From the NCBI RefSeq assembly GCF_000430665.1, contig NZ_AUML01000018.1:47814-111813 (forward strand): 64,000 nucleotides of DNA, in the 5' to 3' direction. Positions 11,001 to 19,795 of the stretch are shown in pieces. The stretch's first letter is position 1. The number at the start of each line of letters is the position of its first letter. The notes beneath the pieces were generated by a model. That model was not told the origin of the DNA and made no database searches. It was given only the letters and a program-made list of their open reading frames with translations. A program made the translations under genes and the position numbers. This stretch comes from Aquimarina muelleri DSM 19832. GTDB taxonomy: Bacteria; Bacteroidota; Bacteroidia; Flavobacteriales; Flavobacteriaceae.

Positions 11001-11286
11001 CTAATTGTATATTGATTGTTTTTTGTGACCCTATTATAATTTCTTTGTCCCCAAAGCCAAGATAAGTAAATAAAAGAGTACTTCCTTGAGTAGCTTGTAT
11101 GGAGTAAATTCCGTCAAAATCTGTTTGAGTTCCATTATTACTGCCTTTTACAATAATATTCACTCCAGGTAAAGGCATACCTTCATGATCTGTAACCTTT
11201 CCGGTTATAGTACTTTCTTGTGCGAAAGAAAGCTGTGTTACTAATACTGCTAAGAGTATTATCAAGTTTTTCGTTAATAATTTCAT
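8059..11286 (-). CDS. SusC/RagA-family TonB-linked outer-membrane channel
   Basis: 1075 residues: signal peptide (1-22, ending SFA-QE), carboxypeptidase-D regulatory-like domain (about 25-105, ITGKVTDHEGMPLPGVNI), SusC plug (about 110-245, including NPEDIESINVLKGAAASALY and RAANGVIMITTKKG) and a long beta barrel ending in Phe (NLKLQF). It has no STN domain, so signalling for this locus probably relies on the separate FecA-like transducer downstream. First gene of a two-gene transcript with susD. It imports an unidentified oligomer across the outer membrane using TonB energy. Confidence 0.95.
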   Translation of the reverse strand: MKLLTKNLIILLAVLVTQLSFAQESTITGKVTDHEGMPLPGVNIIVKGSNNGTQTDFDGIYSIQATQGSTLLFTYLGFGDKEIIIGSQKTINIQLEVTTSQLDEIVVTALGISRDKKSLGYSTQEVSGEDLNTVKTANFVNSLSGKASGVQIKRNNNLGGSTNVVIRGNASLTGSNQALFVIDGVPINNTNTNNKGQGQALGGYYDYGNAASDINPEDIESINVLKGAAASALYGSRAANGVIMITTKKGGKSKGMGITINSGITLGSIDKSTFPKYQTQYGAGYAPSFYQRDVNGDGTADDLTVRHRGDGSYGPAFDSSLLVYQWDSFDPDSPNYRTATPWVNAKNGPITFFETPVTITNSVSFDKGFEKGSLRLNYTNFDQSGLLPNSSIKKHNFSINGNAKLTDKLTVTGYANYIKVDGLGRNSTGYGENTMSTFRQWWQTNVDLKQQKDIYFNTGRNVTWNPGSIDAGSTPIYWDNPYWTRYENYQNDTRNRFIGNTSLNYVVTDWFNITGRIATDTYSEIQEERRANGSVPTRFGILRSEVSSGYGRRNIQNTETNYDLMFNFDKNINDQLNIKGILGTNVRRNHFQSIYSSTSGGLSVPKLYSLQNSNDPLPLPVERDEKVGVDGIYASASLGYKNTLFLDGTIRRDHSSTLPGDNNTFLYPSVATSFVFSNILQTDLISFGKIRANYAEVGNDAPFDFLYDTYDINTPIGGSSTSVDNIKKNPDLKPERTTSLEIGLEMKLLQNRLGFDIAYYKNNSIDQIFGVPVSRGTGYTSKILNAGEIENKGVEISLHGNPIKTDNFSWDVNVNWSKNENTVVSLEDGIENLQLGSFQGGITINARVGQPYGIIQGTDYTYINGQKVVDTDSGQYIKTDDSDNVIGDTNPDWLMGISNKFRYKNLTFSFLIDIQQGGSIFSLDQYYGLGTGLYAETAFINDLGNPVRNTLADGGGLIHPGVNPDGSVNSTRVQANGYTAFGTDGGFPDSAFIYDASFVKLREVSLTYTFPKKIIDSTFLNDISFSVIGSNLWIIDKNLPHADPESGLSSGNLQGYSVGSLPTTRDIGFNLKLQF

Positions 11287-11732
11287 TATTATATGTTGAT
11301 TTGTTGTTAATTTGGGAAAAAGTATTAAGAAAATTAGTCTAATAATAAAGATATTGTTTTTTTAACTAAAAATTAACATAACAAAGGTAAGGGTCTATGA
11401 TAGAAAGAGACTTAATATGGTTATGTTGGTTTAAATTTTTCGTTAATAGTATTTTGTAATGTGCTGTTATATTGCATTTTTTTATAAATTGAAATCTTTT
11501 TTATGTTTAATTTCTTGAAGATTAAATTATATGAAGATGGGAAGTTTGAAAAATATAGGTTTTTATTAAAAAAATATACTAATCCAATATCTTGTTAGGT
11601 TGTTTCGAATACAAGGTTATTAACTAAAGATATGTAGGTTTTATACTTTTGTGTTTTGATGGAGGTAAAAAAGTAAGAGGTAGGGATGATATGGTATTTA
11701 ACGTTATATATATAGAATAAGATAAAATTGCT
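11287..11732. promoter_or_regulatory. Divergent promoter region between susC and the modular lipoprotein gene
   Basis: 446 nt without a gene. A -7-like TACCTTTG lies on the minus strand at 11389-11382, facing susC, and a TACTTTTG on the plus strand at 11644-11651, facing the lipoprotein gene. Neither has a clear TTG at the expected -33 distance, so other sigma factors may be used. The rest is AT-rich, with no stable hairpin recognised. Confidence 0.35.
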
Positions 11733-12902
11733 TTGAATAATTCAAAAATATATTATACTGGTTTGCTACTCATATTTTTATTAGTGGTATTTTCATGTGT
11801 AAATGATGATGATTTTTTTTTAGATAAAGATGCTGACAAAGAAATAACATCAACGGCATCCATGATAACTGTTTTTAATAGTTTAAAAAATAAAGATTTA
11901 GAACTTAATGAAAGCAATGTGTGTTTTTCTTTTAAATACCCTCTTGTATTAAGGTATAATAACGATTCTACAATATATGTTAATGACTTTGAGGGTCTGT
12001 TAAGAGCTATTTATAGTCAGGATATAAACTTTAATTTAGTAGGGTTACGTCTTCCTGTAGAGGTTTTTTTTCAAAAGACAGAAACTTCATTTATTTTAGA
12101 AAGTGAAGAGGATTTTGTAGTCCTTCTTAAGGAATGTGAAATACAAACATTTAGGGATGAAATAAATACTTTGCTTAATCGATGTTTTAAATTTGATTAT
12201 CCATTTTTGTTAAGAGATAAAGAAAAAAAAGAAACTGTTATTGATGATGAAAATGGTTTTAAGCGTTTTCTTGAAAATAATGGAGTGGAATATCAACCAG
12301 ATTTTAAATTCCCTATAAAGATCTTAGTATCTCCTGAATTCAAAGCGATTAAGGTATTGTCATATTATGAGTTTTATAAGGTAATAAATAACTGTGTTGA
12401 GTGTCCTGATATTAGTTTTCAAATAGAATCACTATCGGATAATAAATATAGATTTGTTCCTGATTTTGAGATAGAGGAAGAGGATCAGTTATTTTTAGAA
12501 ATTAATGGGGAAATAGATACACAAGTTATGGATGATAATTCATTTGAAAAATCATTTTCTCCAGGGGTTTATGAAATATGTATGAAAACAAGAATGCCAG
12601 ATTGTCTAGGTGGTAAAGAGTTTTGTAAGGAACTTATAGTTGAGCCAATTTGCCCAGAGATAACATTTGATTATGAAGAGATTTCTTCTCCATATACTTA
12701 TCGGTTTGTTCCTAGAGTTGAAGTAGCGGATAAAGATATTACCGTTAGTTGGTATGTAAACAATGTTTTTGTTAGTGATGAGTTACTTAGTTTTGGGTAT
12801 GTGGATATAAATTTAGATCAGGGATCTAATACAGTTTGCGCAGAAGTAAAAACAATAAATTGCCCTGATGGAGAACGATCTTGTATAGAGGTTAGATTGT
12901 AA
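11733..12902 (+). CDS. Modular surface lipoprotein with duplicated domains, function unknown
   Basis: 389 residues. A lipoprotein signal (VVFSC, about Cys22) is followed by an acidic linker. Two copies of one module follow: about residues 60-130 contain CFSFKYPLVLRYNNDSTI and LRLPVEVFF, and about 145-205 contain CFKFDYPFLLRD and FKFPIKILV. Two copies of a Cys-containing beta module follow: 217-303 starts CPDISFQIE and 304-389 starts CPEITFDYEE, each with a YRFVP strand and a late Cys pair. The second pair looks PKD/Ig-like. The start is a TTG at 11733, since no ATG is available upstream. The stop abuts the convergent DUF721 gene with no gap. Cell-surface binding is an inference. Confidence 0.8.
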   Translation: MNNSKIYYTGLLLIFLLVVFSCVNDDDFFLDKDADKEITSTASMITVFNSLKNKDLELNESNVCFSFKYPLVLRYNNDSTIYVNDFEGLLRAIYSQDINFNLVGLRLPVEVFFQKTETSFILESEEDFVVLLKECEIQTFRDEINTLLNRCFKFDYPFLLRDKEKKETVIDDENGFKRFLENNGVEYQPDFKFPIKILVSPEFKAIKVLSYYEFYKVINNCVECPDISFQIESLSDNKYRFVPDFEIEEEDQLFLEINGEIDTQVMDDNSFEKSFSPGVYEICMKTRMPDCLGGKEFCKELIVEPICPEITFDYEEISSPYTYRFVPRVEVADKDITVSWYVNNVFVSDELLSFGYVDINLDQGSNTVCAEVKTINCPDGERSCIEVRL

Positions 12903-13199
12903 TTATCGAAGGACTATTTTGGTAATTAATTCTTTTTCTAATTCTTCGTTAAGATTGTCGATTATTTTTTGTTTTCCATAGCTTAACTCTTCTCTTAAAA
13001 CAGAAGAAGTAAGTTCAACATATAAAGTCTCTCTTTCAAATTTAATATTATGAGTATATTTTGTTATAGCGGGTCCCATCACTTTTTCCCATACATCACG
13101 TGCTGCTACTTTGTCTAAGCCTTTTTGTAAGTTGTTATTTGAAACAAAGTTTTTTAAAACTTCTCCCAAGCTTTGGTGTTCTTGATGACGTTTTCCCAT
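12903..13199 (-). CDS. DUF721 (DciA-like) protein
   Basis: 98 residues with the DUF721 pattern: LGEVLKNFVSNNNLQKGLDKV, then VWEKVMGPAITKYTHNIKFERETLYVE and the LREELSYGKQKIIDNLN helix. DciA proteins of other bacteria load the replicative helicase; this short form is the DUF721 core only. It is the last gene of recF-lipoprotein-DUF721, overlapping the lipoprotein gene by 1 nt, a replication-linked setting common in Flavobacteria. Confidence 0.85.
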   Translation of the reverse strand: MGKRHQEHQSLGEVLKNFVSNNNLQKGLDKVAARDVWEKVMGPAITKYTHNIKFERETLYVELTSSVLREELSYGKQKIIDNLNEELEKELITKIVLR

Positions 13200-13615
13200 T
13201 AGAATTCAATTTTTTTATATCGTTCATAAAAGTAAACATTTCCAGCTTCATTTTTAATAGTGATGTGGTTTTCTTTTGCGGATATAATTGTTTCCTTCCA
13301 TGTGGATAAAGTGGTTTTGTAATGCAGTCTAAGGCTATCTTCGTCAATTATTAAAATAAAAGACTCACTGTCGTTATTTGTAATAAAACTTCCATCTAAC
13401 CTAGGTTGGACTTTTTTACGAATACCTGTGTAGTTTGTGATTTCTATAAAGTCAATACTTTGGCTAAAGTTATAATCTTTTTCACTTCCATTAGGGAGTA
13501 TTACTTTTTTTATTTCCCAATATCCGTTTAAGTGTTGGATTTGATCTTTTGGGGTATCTTTTTTACAAGAAACAAAACATAATGTCCATATAATGAATAG
13601 TGAAAATCGATGCAT
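13199..13615 (-). CDS. Small lipocalin-like lipoprotein
   Basis: 138 residues. The signal ends in CFVSC (Cys17). The mature part (NGYWEIKKVILPNGSEKDYN, then alternating strands to VYFYERYKKIEF) looks like a small antiparallel beta barrel of the lipocalin-like type. It is embedded between recF (2 nt upstream) and DUF721 (1-nt overlap). Conserved position in Flavobacteria but no known function. Confidence 0.8.
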   Translation of the reverse strand: MHRFSLFIIWTLCFVSCKKDTPKDQIQHLNGYWEIKKVILPNGSEKDYNFSQSIDFIEITNYTGIRKKVQPRLDGSFITNNDSESFILIIDEDSLRLHYKTTLSTWKETIISAKENHITIKNEAGNVYFYERYKKIEF

Positions 13616-13617
13616 AT

Positions 13618-14697
13618 TTATAATTTAATTATTTTGTAAGATTGGGATATTTTTTTAACCACATTTTCCGTTCTGTCGGCATGTGTATCGCTAATAAATA
13701 GTTGCCCAAAATTTTGGTCATCTACTAATTCTATAATGTGTTCTACTCGTTTTTCATCAAGTTTGTCAAAGATGTCATCAAGTAAAAGAATAGGATTTAC
13801 TTTACTATGTTGTTTTATACAATCAAATTGTGCTAGTTTTAGAGCAATGAGAAATGATTTTTGTTGTCCTTGACTGCCAAATTTTTTAATAGGAAACCCT
13901 TCTATTTCTAGAGATAAATCATCTTTATGGATCCCTACACTTGTGTATTGTAGAGTTCTGTCTTTAGATATGTTTTGTTCTAAAAGGGATAGTAAATCAT
14001 TTTCAGATAACCTGCTTTGATAAGAAAGAGATACATTTTCCTTGCCAGAGCTTATGGTTTGATATCTTTTTATAAAGATAGGTATAAAAGTGTCTAAGAA
14101 AGCTGTTCTTTTGGTGTAAATAATGCTGCCATATTCATGTAGCTGTTGATTATAAATCTCGAGAGTTGTGGTGTCAAAAGTATTATTAACAGCAAAATAT
14201 TTTAATAAGGAATTACGTTGAGATAGGGTTTTTGAATATTTTAATAGGCAACTTAAATACGATGGATCGCTTTGCGAAATTACCCCGTCTATAAATTTAC
14301 GACGTGTATCGCTACCTTCTGTAATTAAATCTCTATCAGCTGGAGAAATAATTACCAATGGTAAAAAGCCAATATGCTCGCTAAAGGTGTCATAAGCTTT
14401 TCCGTTACGTTTAATTACCTTTTTTTGCCCTCTTTTGGCACTTATAATAACTTTTTCTTCTCTTTCTTCTTTTGTATAGAGCCCATCTATAACAAAAAAA
14501 TCAGCACCATGATTTATATTTTGGCTTGTAATAGGATTAAAATAACTTTTTCCAAAAGACAGGTGATAAATTGCATCTAGGATATTCGTTTTTCCAACAC
14601 CATTATGACCAACAAAACAGTTTATTTTATCATCAAATTTAAAATTGATGGCATCAAAATTCTTGTAATTGAGTAGGGAAAGGGATTTTAAAATCAT
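13618..14697 (-). CDS. recF: DNA replication/repair protein RecF
   Basis: 359-residue SMC-like ATPase that helps load RecA at gaps together with RecO and RecR. Walker A ([15 protein letters not shown], about 29-43), the ABC signature-like [18 protein letters not shown] (about 275-292) and Walker B ([15 protein letters not shown], about 304-318) are all present, and the N-terminus [13 protein letters not shown] is canonical. First gene of a leftward three-gene unit, divergent from the TPR gene. Confidence 0.96.
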   Translation of the reverse strand: MILKSLSLLNYKNFDAINFKFDDKINCFVGHNGVGKTNILDAIYHLSFGKSYFNPITSQNINHGADFFVIDGLYTKEEREEKVIISAKRGQKKVIKRNGKAYDTFSEHIGFLPLVIISPADRDLITEGSDTRRKFIDGVISQSDPSYLSCLLKYSKTLSQRNSLLKYFAVNNTFDTTTLEIYNQQLHEYGSIIYTKRTAFLDTFIPIFIKRYQTISSGKENVSLSYQSRLSENDLLSLLEQNISKDRTLQYTSVGIHKDDLSLEIEGFPIKKFGSQGQQKSFLIALKLAQFDCIKQHSKVNPILLLDDIFDKLDEKRVEHIIELVDDQNFGQLFISDTHADRTENVVKKISQSYKIIKL

Positions 14698-14805
14698 AAA
14701 ACATTGATGATCAAAGGGTCTTGGGTTTGATGGAATTCATAATTAATTCACGCAAATTATTGAAAAATAACAAATATTTTCCCTTTTAATTATGAATAAA
14801 AATTT

Positions 14806-14813
14806 TATTTTTG
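14806..14813 (+). promoter_or_regulatory. -7 element for the TPR/ribH operon
   Basis: TATTTTTG matches TAnnTTTG 20 nt before the ATG at 14834. The expected -33 TTG is not evident (TTTC at 14778-14781 is the nearest candidate). Confidence 0.35.
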
Positions 14814-14833
14814 CCGTTCATTAAAGAAAACTT

Positions 14834-15604
14834 ATGGCAACTTACAAGAAACGAGGACACAAACCTAAAAATAAAGCTGAAGAAGTTGAGCAAATTGAAG
14901 ATAAATCAACGACCGCAGAGGTATTTAATACCCTAGATGAAGGGGCTTCTAAAACCGAAGAGTGGGTTGCAGCTAATCAAAAATATATACTAGGTGCAGT
15001 AGGAGTAATAGCTATTGTTGTATTAGGGTATTTAGGATTTCAAAAATTTATCCAAGAACCAAAAGAACAAGAAGCTTCTAATGAGATGTTTAAGGCACAA
15101 CAGTATTTTGATAGTGCGGTTAATGGAAACTCAACAGTTAGTGATTCATTATATACTTTAGCTCTTAATGGAGGTGAAGGTAAATATGGGTTTTTAGAAA
15201 TTATTGAAAATTACGGAAGTACAAATGCTGCTAATTTAGCCAACTATTATGCGGGATTTTCGTATTTAAATATGAAAAAATACCAAGAAGCAATTAATTT
15301 CTTAGATGATTTTAAAAGTGATGACGAAATGTTAGCGCCTTTAGCTCTTGGTGGTATTGGAGACGCATTCTCTCAATTAGATCAAGTAGAAGAGGCATTA
15401 GGGTATTATGAGAAAGCACTTAAAATAAAGACTAATGATTTTACAACACCAAAATTTTTATTAAAGGCTGCAGTTACAGCAATATCTCTTAATAAATCAG
15501 AAATTGCAATCACATATTTAGAAAGAATCAAAGAAGAGTTTCCTAAAAGTGTAGAGGCTAATCAAGTTGATGTTCATTTAGGACAGGCGCAAGCAATGAA
15601 ATAG
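14834..15604 (+). CDS. Membrane-anchored tetratricopeptide-repeat protein
   Basis: 256 residues: charged cytosolic N-terminus, one membrane span (about 52-70, ILGAVGVIAIVVLGYLGF), then an exported helical domain with TPR-like pairs (NYYAGFSYLNMKKYQEAINF; ALGYYEKALKI; AITYLERIKEEFP). The architecture resembles YfgM-type envelope chaperone accessories. First gene of the rightward cluster; ribH begins 69 nt downstream. Confidence 0.85.
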   Translation: MATYKKRGHKPKNKAEEVEQIEDKSTTAEVFNTLDEGASKTEEWVAANQKYILGAVGVIAIVVLGYLGFQKFIQEPKEQEASNEMFKAQQYFDSAVNGNSTVSDSLYTLALNGGEGKYGFLEIIENYGSTNAANLANYYAGFSYLNMKKYQEAINFLDDFKSDDEMLAPLALGGIGDAFSQLDQVEEALGYYEKALKIKTNDFTTPKFLLKAAVTAISLNKSEIAITYLERIKEEFPKSVEANQVDVHLGQAQAMK

Positions 15605-15673
15605 CTTGTTTTTTTAATTTTGAAATCTTTTGTTAAAATTTCAAAATTAAGAAACAAAAATTTTAAACTGATT

Positions 15674-16171
15674 ATGGCAACAGAAAATAAAAATTTATCA
15701 GAATATGATAAAACTATAATCCCAAATGCGAAAAATTTTCGATTTGGGATTGTTGTTTCAGAATGGAATGAACAAATCACTCAAGGATTATTTCAAGGTG
15801 CTTTTGATGCATTAATTGATTGTGGAACAATAAAGGAAAATATTGTGAGATGGGATGTGCCCGGTAGTTTCGAATTGATATATGGTTGTAAGAAAATGCA
15901 GAAATCCTATGATATGTTAGATGCTGTTATAGCTATAGGATGTGTAATTCAAGGAGAAACTAAACATTTTGATTTTGTTTGTGAAGGAGTTACACAAGGG
16001 ATTAAAGATTTAAATATTAATAGTGATATCCCTGTTATTTTTTGCGTACTTACCGATAATACATTACAACAATCTATAGATAGATCAGGAGGAAAACATG
16101 GTAATAAAGGTTCAGAAGCAGCTATAGCGGCTATTAAAATGGCACAATTGCGAAAAAGTGCTCAATTTTAG
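15674..16171 (+). CDS. ribH: 6,7-dimethyl-8-ribityllumazine synthase
   Basis: 165 residues. Condenses 5-amino-6-ribitylaminouracil with 3,4-dihydroxy-2-butanone 4-phosphate in riboflavin synthesis. Family landmarks include FRFGIVVSEWNEQIT, WDVPGSFELIYG, AIGCVIQGETKHFDFV and the C-terminal NKGSEAAIAAIKMAQL. The ATG at 15674 (MATENKNLSEYDK) is preferred over one 54 nt upstream. Other rib genes are not in the window. Confidence 0.95.
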   Translation: MATENKNLSEYDKTIIPNAKNFRFGIVVSEWNEQITQGLFQGAFDALIDCGTIKENIVRWDVPGSFELIYGCKKMQKSYDMLDAVIAIGCVIQGETKHFDFVCEGVTQGIKDLNINSDIPVIFCVLTDNTLQQSIDRSGGKHGNKGSEAAIAAIKMAQLRKSAQF

Positions 16172-16198
16172 AATGAATTAATCTTCGGTAAAGACAAT

Positions 16199-16642
16199 AT
16201 GGATAATTTGATAGCAGAGTTTTCTGATTTATTAAAAAAGGGAGCTAGATCTGTTGCAAGCAGTAAAGAGGAAGATTTAAAGCATAAGACATCTTTGAAA
16301 TCATGGTCTAAAATGGAAATTTTAGGACACCTTATAGATTCAGGAATATATAATTTACAACGATTTTCTGAAATTCAGTTTGAAGCTAAACCTTATAAAG
16401 TTAAAAGTTATAATCAGAATGAGTTGGTGAAAATAAATGATTACCAAAATGCAGACCCGCTAGAGTTATTGAGTTTTTGGTTATCTGTAAATGAGAGAAT
16501 TATGCAAATTCTTAAGTTGCAAAATGAAACTACTTTAAATTATCAGGTAGAGTTAGAAACTAAAAAAATATCAGATTTAAGGTTTTTGATTCAAGATTAC
16601 ATATCGCATTTAGATCATCATTTAAAACAAATAATATATTAA
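16199..16642 (+). CDS. DinB-superfamily protein
   Basis: 147 residues of a four-helix bundle in the DinB/YfiT-like superfamily. WSKMEILGHLIDSGIYNLQRF supplies the first metal-ligand histidine and the C-terminal DYISHLDHHLKQI the remaining ones. Members are often metal-dependent thiol transferases, but no substrate is indicated. It lies 27 nt after ribH on the same strand. Confidence 0.8.
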   Translation: MDNLIAEFSDLLKKGARSVASSKEEDLKHKTSLKSWSKMEILGHLIDSGIYNLQRFSEIQFEAKPYKVKSYNQNELVKINDYQNADPLELLSFWLSVNERIMQILKLQNETTLNYQVELETKKISDLRFLIQDYISHLDHHLKQIIY

Positions 16643-16868
16643 AAATAGGCTTCGTATTTTTTAATTGTAATGCTCAAAATCTCAAATTAAATAAAGTTAT
16701 CTATTTTTCCAAAGCTTGTTTTGTATTATAAAAAATGATTTATTATATAAGCTATAAAAACAAGTATTGCCTTTGATGTTTATATTTTGATGTTATTGTA
16801 ATGCTAAAAGCTTTACAATACAAAGCATTTTAAGTATATTTGAATAATCAAAAAGATAGTAGCAGATT

Positions 16869-17162
16869 GTGAAATTAAGTATCCCAAAAATAAGAAAAAA
16901 TAGAAGATTCAACTATACGCCTAGGTATTATAAGGGTAAAAGTGAAGGTAATATCTATGATTTTGAAAATAGAATTGCTAAATATCGGGATGCTACAAAT
17001 GATATAGATTTTGGATCACATTGGGCAGATGCCCGTGTATCTAGTAGGAATAGAGGGAATCGTGAAATTAATAAAAGAGTAATCTATATTGTTATAATTT
17101 TGGTTTTTATCTTTTTGTATATAATAGATTTTGATTTATCCATATTTACTGCACGAAAATAG
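16869..17162 (+). CDS. Small conserved membrane protein preceding mutL
   Basis: 97 residues from a GTG start: basic N-terminus (KIRKNRRFNYTPRYYKG), a central conserved piece (DFGSHWADAR) and one C-terminal membrane span (about 72-90). Homologues in Flavobacteria sit in this position and are sometimes labelled riboflavin synthase subunit beta, a name the sequence does not support. Its stop is directly followed by the mutL ATG. Confidence 0.75.
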   Translation: MKLSIPKIRKNRRFNYTPRYYKGKSEGNIYDFENRIAKYRDATNDIDFGSHWADARVSSRNRGNREINKRVIYIVIILVFIFLYIIDFDLSIFTARK

Positions 17163-19034
17163 ATGTCTGATATCATTCAACTATTACCAGATCATGTAGC
17201 TAATCAAATTGCTGCTGGAGAGGTCGTTCAAAGACCAGCATCAGTAGTAAAAGAATTGTTAGAAAATGCAATCGATGCACAAGCTACCTATATAAAGCTA
17301 ATTGTAAAAGAATCCGGTAAAACCCTTATTCAGGTTATTGATAATGGGCAAGGTATGAGCGCTACAGATGCAAGATTAAGTTTTGAGAGACATGCAACAT
17401 CCAAAATTAAAGTAGCAGAAGATCTTTTTAAATTACAGACAAAAGGATTTAGAGGAGAGGCATTAGCCTCTATAGCGGCTATCGCTCATGTAGAATTAAA
17501 AACAAAGCAGGAAGAAGACGAGGTAGGAACAGAAATAAGAATAGAGGGCAGTGAAGTAGTATCTCAAGAAGTGTGTGTTACGCCTAAAGGAACTTCTATA
17601 AGTGCCAAAAATTTATTTTATAATATTCCTGCTCGACGAAATTTTCTGAAATCAAATACTGTAGAGTTGCGTCATATTATCGATGAGTTTCATCGGGTGG
17701 TTATGGCACATCCATCTATACGGTTTGATATGTATCATAATAGTAGCGAGGTTTTTAATCTGGCAATTACAAATCATCGCCAACGAATAGTAAATATATT
17801 TGGAGGAAAAACAAACGAAAAATTAGTTCCTGTAAAAGAAGAAACAGATTTGGTTACGATACATGGGTTTGTAGGGAAACCAGAATATGCTAAACGAACC
17901 CGAGGAGAACAATTTTTTTTTGTTAATGGTAGATTTATTAAAAGTGCATACTTAAATCATGCAGTTAGTTCTGCTTTTGAAGGTTTGCTAAAAGACAAAG
18001 CGCACCCAAGTTATTTTATATATCTTACTGTAGATCCTAATTCTATTGATATAAATATACATCCTACCAAAACTGAAATTAAGTTTGAAGATGAGCACTC
18101 GTTGTATGCTATGTTACGATCTACGATCAAACATAGTTTAGGGCAGTTTAATGTAGCACCTGTACTAGATTTTAATAGAGACTCTTCTATGGATACACCC
18201 TATGAGTATAAGGGTAAAATAGCGCAAACGCCAACTATAGAAGTAGATCGAAGCTTTAATCCGTTTAAAGAAGAAAAAATAATCCAAGATAATTCATCCT
18301 CAAATACTTATTATGTTCCTAAAAAAGAACCAACTGCAAATTGGGAAAACCTATATGTAGGGTTAGAATCAGAAATGACAACCTCTGCGCCTATAGAGAA
18401 CGATTTCTCTTCAGTAGAGTTTGAAAGTGAAGAGATTGTTGGTTCTTTGTTTGAAGGAGATGAAAAAAAAGTAGGACACCATACTACATATCAGTTAAGA
18501 AAAAAATATATTGTTACTACAATAAAAAGCGGAATGGTGATCGTAAACCAATATAGAGCACACCAAAGGATATTGTATGAAGAACTACTGCGTAATATTA
18601 CTATGGCAAGTGCTGTAAGTCAGCAATTATTATTTCCATTAACAGTATCTTTTTCAAAAAGTGAAATACAACTTTTGGATACAGTAAAAGAGCAGCTTGA
18701 AAACACTGGATTTGTTTTTGGAGAATTGTCTGAAGGGGAGGTTAATATTACCGCAATACCATCAGTAACATCAGAAAAAGAAGTTTTGGTTTTATTAGAA
18801 CAACTAATTAATGATCTAGAAAATGAAGTGCCAGATAGTGGTTTTTCACAGACAGATTTATTAGCAAGATCTATAGCCAAAAGTATTGCAGTAAGAACAG
18901 GGGTGGAATTAGCTTCAGAACAACAACAATACATGGTAAATAGTTTATTTGCATGTACAGACCCTACTATTACACCAGATAATAAGCCAACTTTCATTAC
19001 ATTAACGGTAGATGAAATAGATAAAAAATTTTAA
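17163..19034 (+). CDS. mutL: DNA mismatch repair protein MutL
   Basis: 623 residues. N-terminal GHKL ATPase with the usual motifs: VKELLENAIDA (about 28-38), DNGQGMS (about 60-66), RGEALASIAA (about 96-105) and GTSISAKNLFYNIPARRNF (about 143-161). After a variable linker (about 340-440) comes the C-terminal dimerisation domain. The nuclease signature DQHA(x)2E(x)4E is not intact: the aligned segment reads NQYRAHQRILYEE, and no CPHGRP motif is seen near the end (FACTDPTITPDNKPTF). This copy may therefore lack endonuclease activity. Confidence 0.95.
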   Translation: MSDIIQLLPDHVANQIAAGEVVQRPASVVKELLENAIDAQATYIKLIVKESGKTLIQVIDNGQGMSATDARLSFERHATSKIKVAEDLFKLQTKGFRGEALASIAAIAHVELKTKQEEDEVGTEIRIEGSEVVSQEVCVTPKGTSISAKNLFYNIPARRNFLKSNTVELRHIIDEFHRVVMAHPSIRFDMYHNSSEVFNLAITNHRQRIVNIFGGKTNEKLVPVKEETDLVTIHGFVGKPEYAKRTRGEQFFFVNGRFIKSAYLNHAVSSAFEGLLKDKAHPSYFIYLTVDPNSIDINIHPTKTEIKFEDEHSLYAMLRSTIKHSLGQFNVAPVLDFNRDSSMDTPYEYKGKIAQTPTIEVDRSFNPFKEEKIIQDNSSSNTYYVPKKEPTANWENLYVGLESEMTTSAPIENDFSSVEFESEEIVGSLFEGDEKKVGHHTTYQLRKKYIVTTIKSGMVIVNQYRAHQRILYEELLRNITMASAVSQQLLFPLTVSFSKSEIQLLDTVKEQLENTGFVFGELSEGEVNITAIPSVTSEKEVLVLLEQLINDLENEVPDSGFSQTDLLARSIAKSIAVRTGVELASEQQQYMVNSLFACTDPTITPDNKPTFITLTVDEIDKKF

Positions 19035-19041
19035 TAAGTAG

Positions 19042-19794
19042 ATGGGTAGAATTACAGAAACAGTAAAAGTATTATTGATAGTTAATATTATTGTTTATAT
19101 AGGGTCTATGACCTTAGGAAATAATGCTTTTGAATTTTTTGCACTTTGGTTTCCAAAAAATGATAATTTCCAAGTTTGGCAGATTATTACACATATGTTT
19201 ATGCATGGAGGAGAGAGTCATATTTTCTTTAATATGTTTGCCTTATATATGTTTGGAAGCCACTTAGAAGCTTCCATAGGACAGAAAAAATTTCTTTTTA
19301 TATACTTTTTTTCAGGTATAGGAGCAGCTGGTTTTCAAGTTTTGTTTTCTTATTTTCAATTTAGCCCAGGATATCAAGCGTATTTAGAGGCGGGTCTTTC
19401 TTCTTCAGAAATAGGGGATTTTATACAAAATGCTATTGCAACTCAAAAATATAGTGTATACCCTAATATACCCCAAGAGGTAACAGAAAATATGATTAAA
19501 ACATATGCTACGCCAATGGTAGGTGCTTCAGGCGCAATTTTCGGTGTTTTGGCAGCATTTGCTGTTTTATATCCAAATTTACCTTTATATATTATGTTTA
19601 TTCCTGTACCTATTAAAGCAAAATATTTGATAGGTGGTTATTTTCTATTAAATTTATATGGAGGAATAACTGGGCAAGCTATTTTAGGCCCTTCAAATGT
19701 TGCACATTGGGCCCATATTGGAGGTGCGGTAATCGGCTTTATTACTATGTGGTATTGGAAAAAAAATTCGTTTAATCAGCACCGTTGGGATTAA
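19042..19794 (+). CDS. Rhomboid-family intramembrane serine protease
   Basis: 250 residues, six predicted membrane spans. The catalytic Ser lies in GASGAIFGVLAAF (about residues 157-169) and the His in AHWAHIGGAVIGF near the C-terminus; the first-loop motif FFNMFALYMFG is also typical. It cleaves membrane-embedded substrates; none is indicated here. It follows mutL by 7 nt and precedes a second rhomboid by 1 nt. Confidence 0.92.
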   Translation: MGRITETVKVLLIVNIIVYIGSMTLGNNAFEFFALWFPKNDNFQVWQIITHMFMHGGESHIFFNMFALYMFGSHLEASIGQKKFLFIYFFSGIGAAGFQVLFSYFQFSPGYQAYLEAGLSSSEIGDFIQNAIATQKYSVYPNIPQEVTENMIKTYATPMVGASGAIFGVLAAFAVLYPNLPLYIMFIPVPIKAKYLIGGYFLLNLYGGITGQAILGPSNVAHWAHIGGAVIGFITMWYWKKNSFNQHRWD

Positions 19795-19795
19795 T

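Noticed and set aside
10703..11065. 120-codon open frame opposite the SusC plug region
   Set aside because: Shadow of the susC gene on the other strand; the SusC frame carries clear domain motifs.
14374..14580. Open frame opposite recF
   Set aside because: Antisense shadow; no independent promoter or family.
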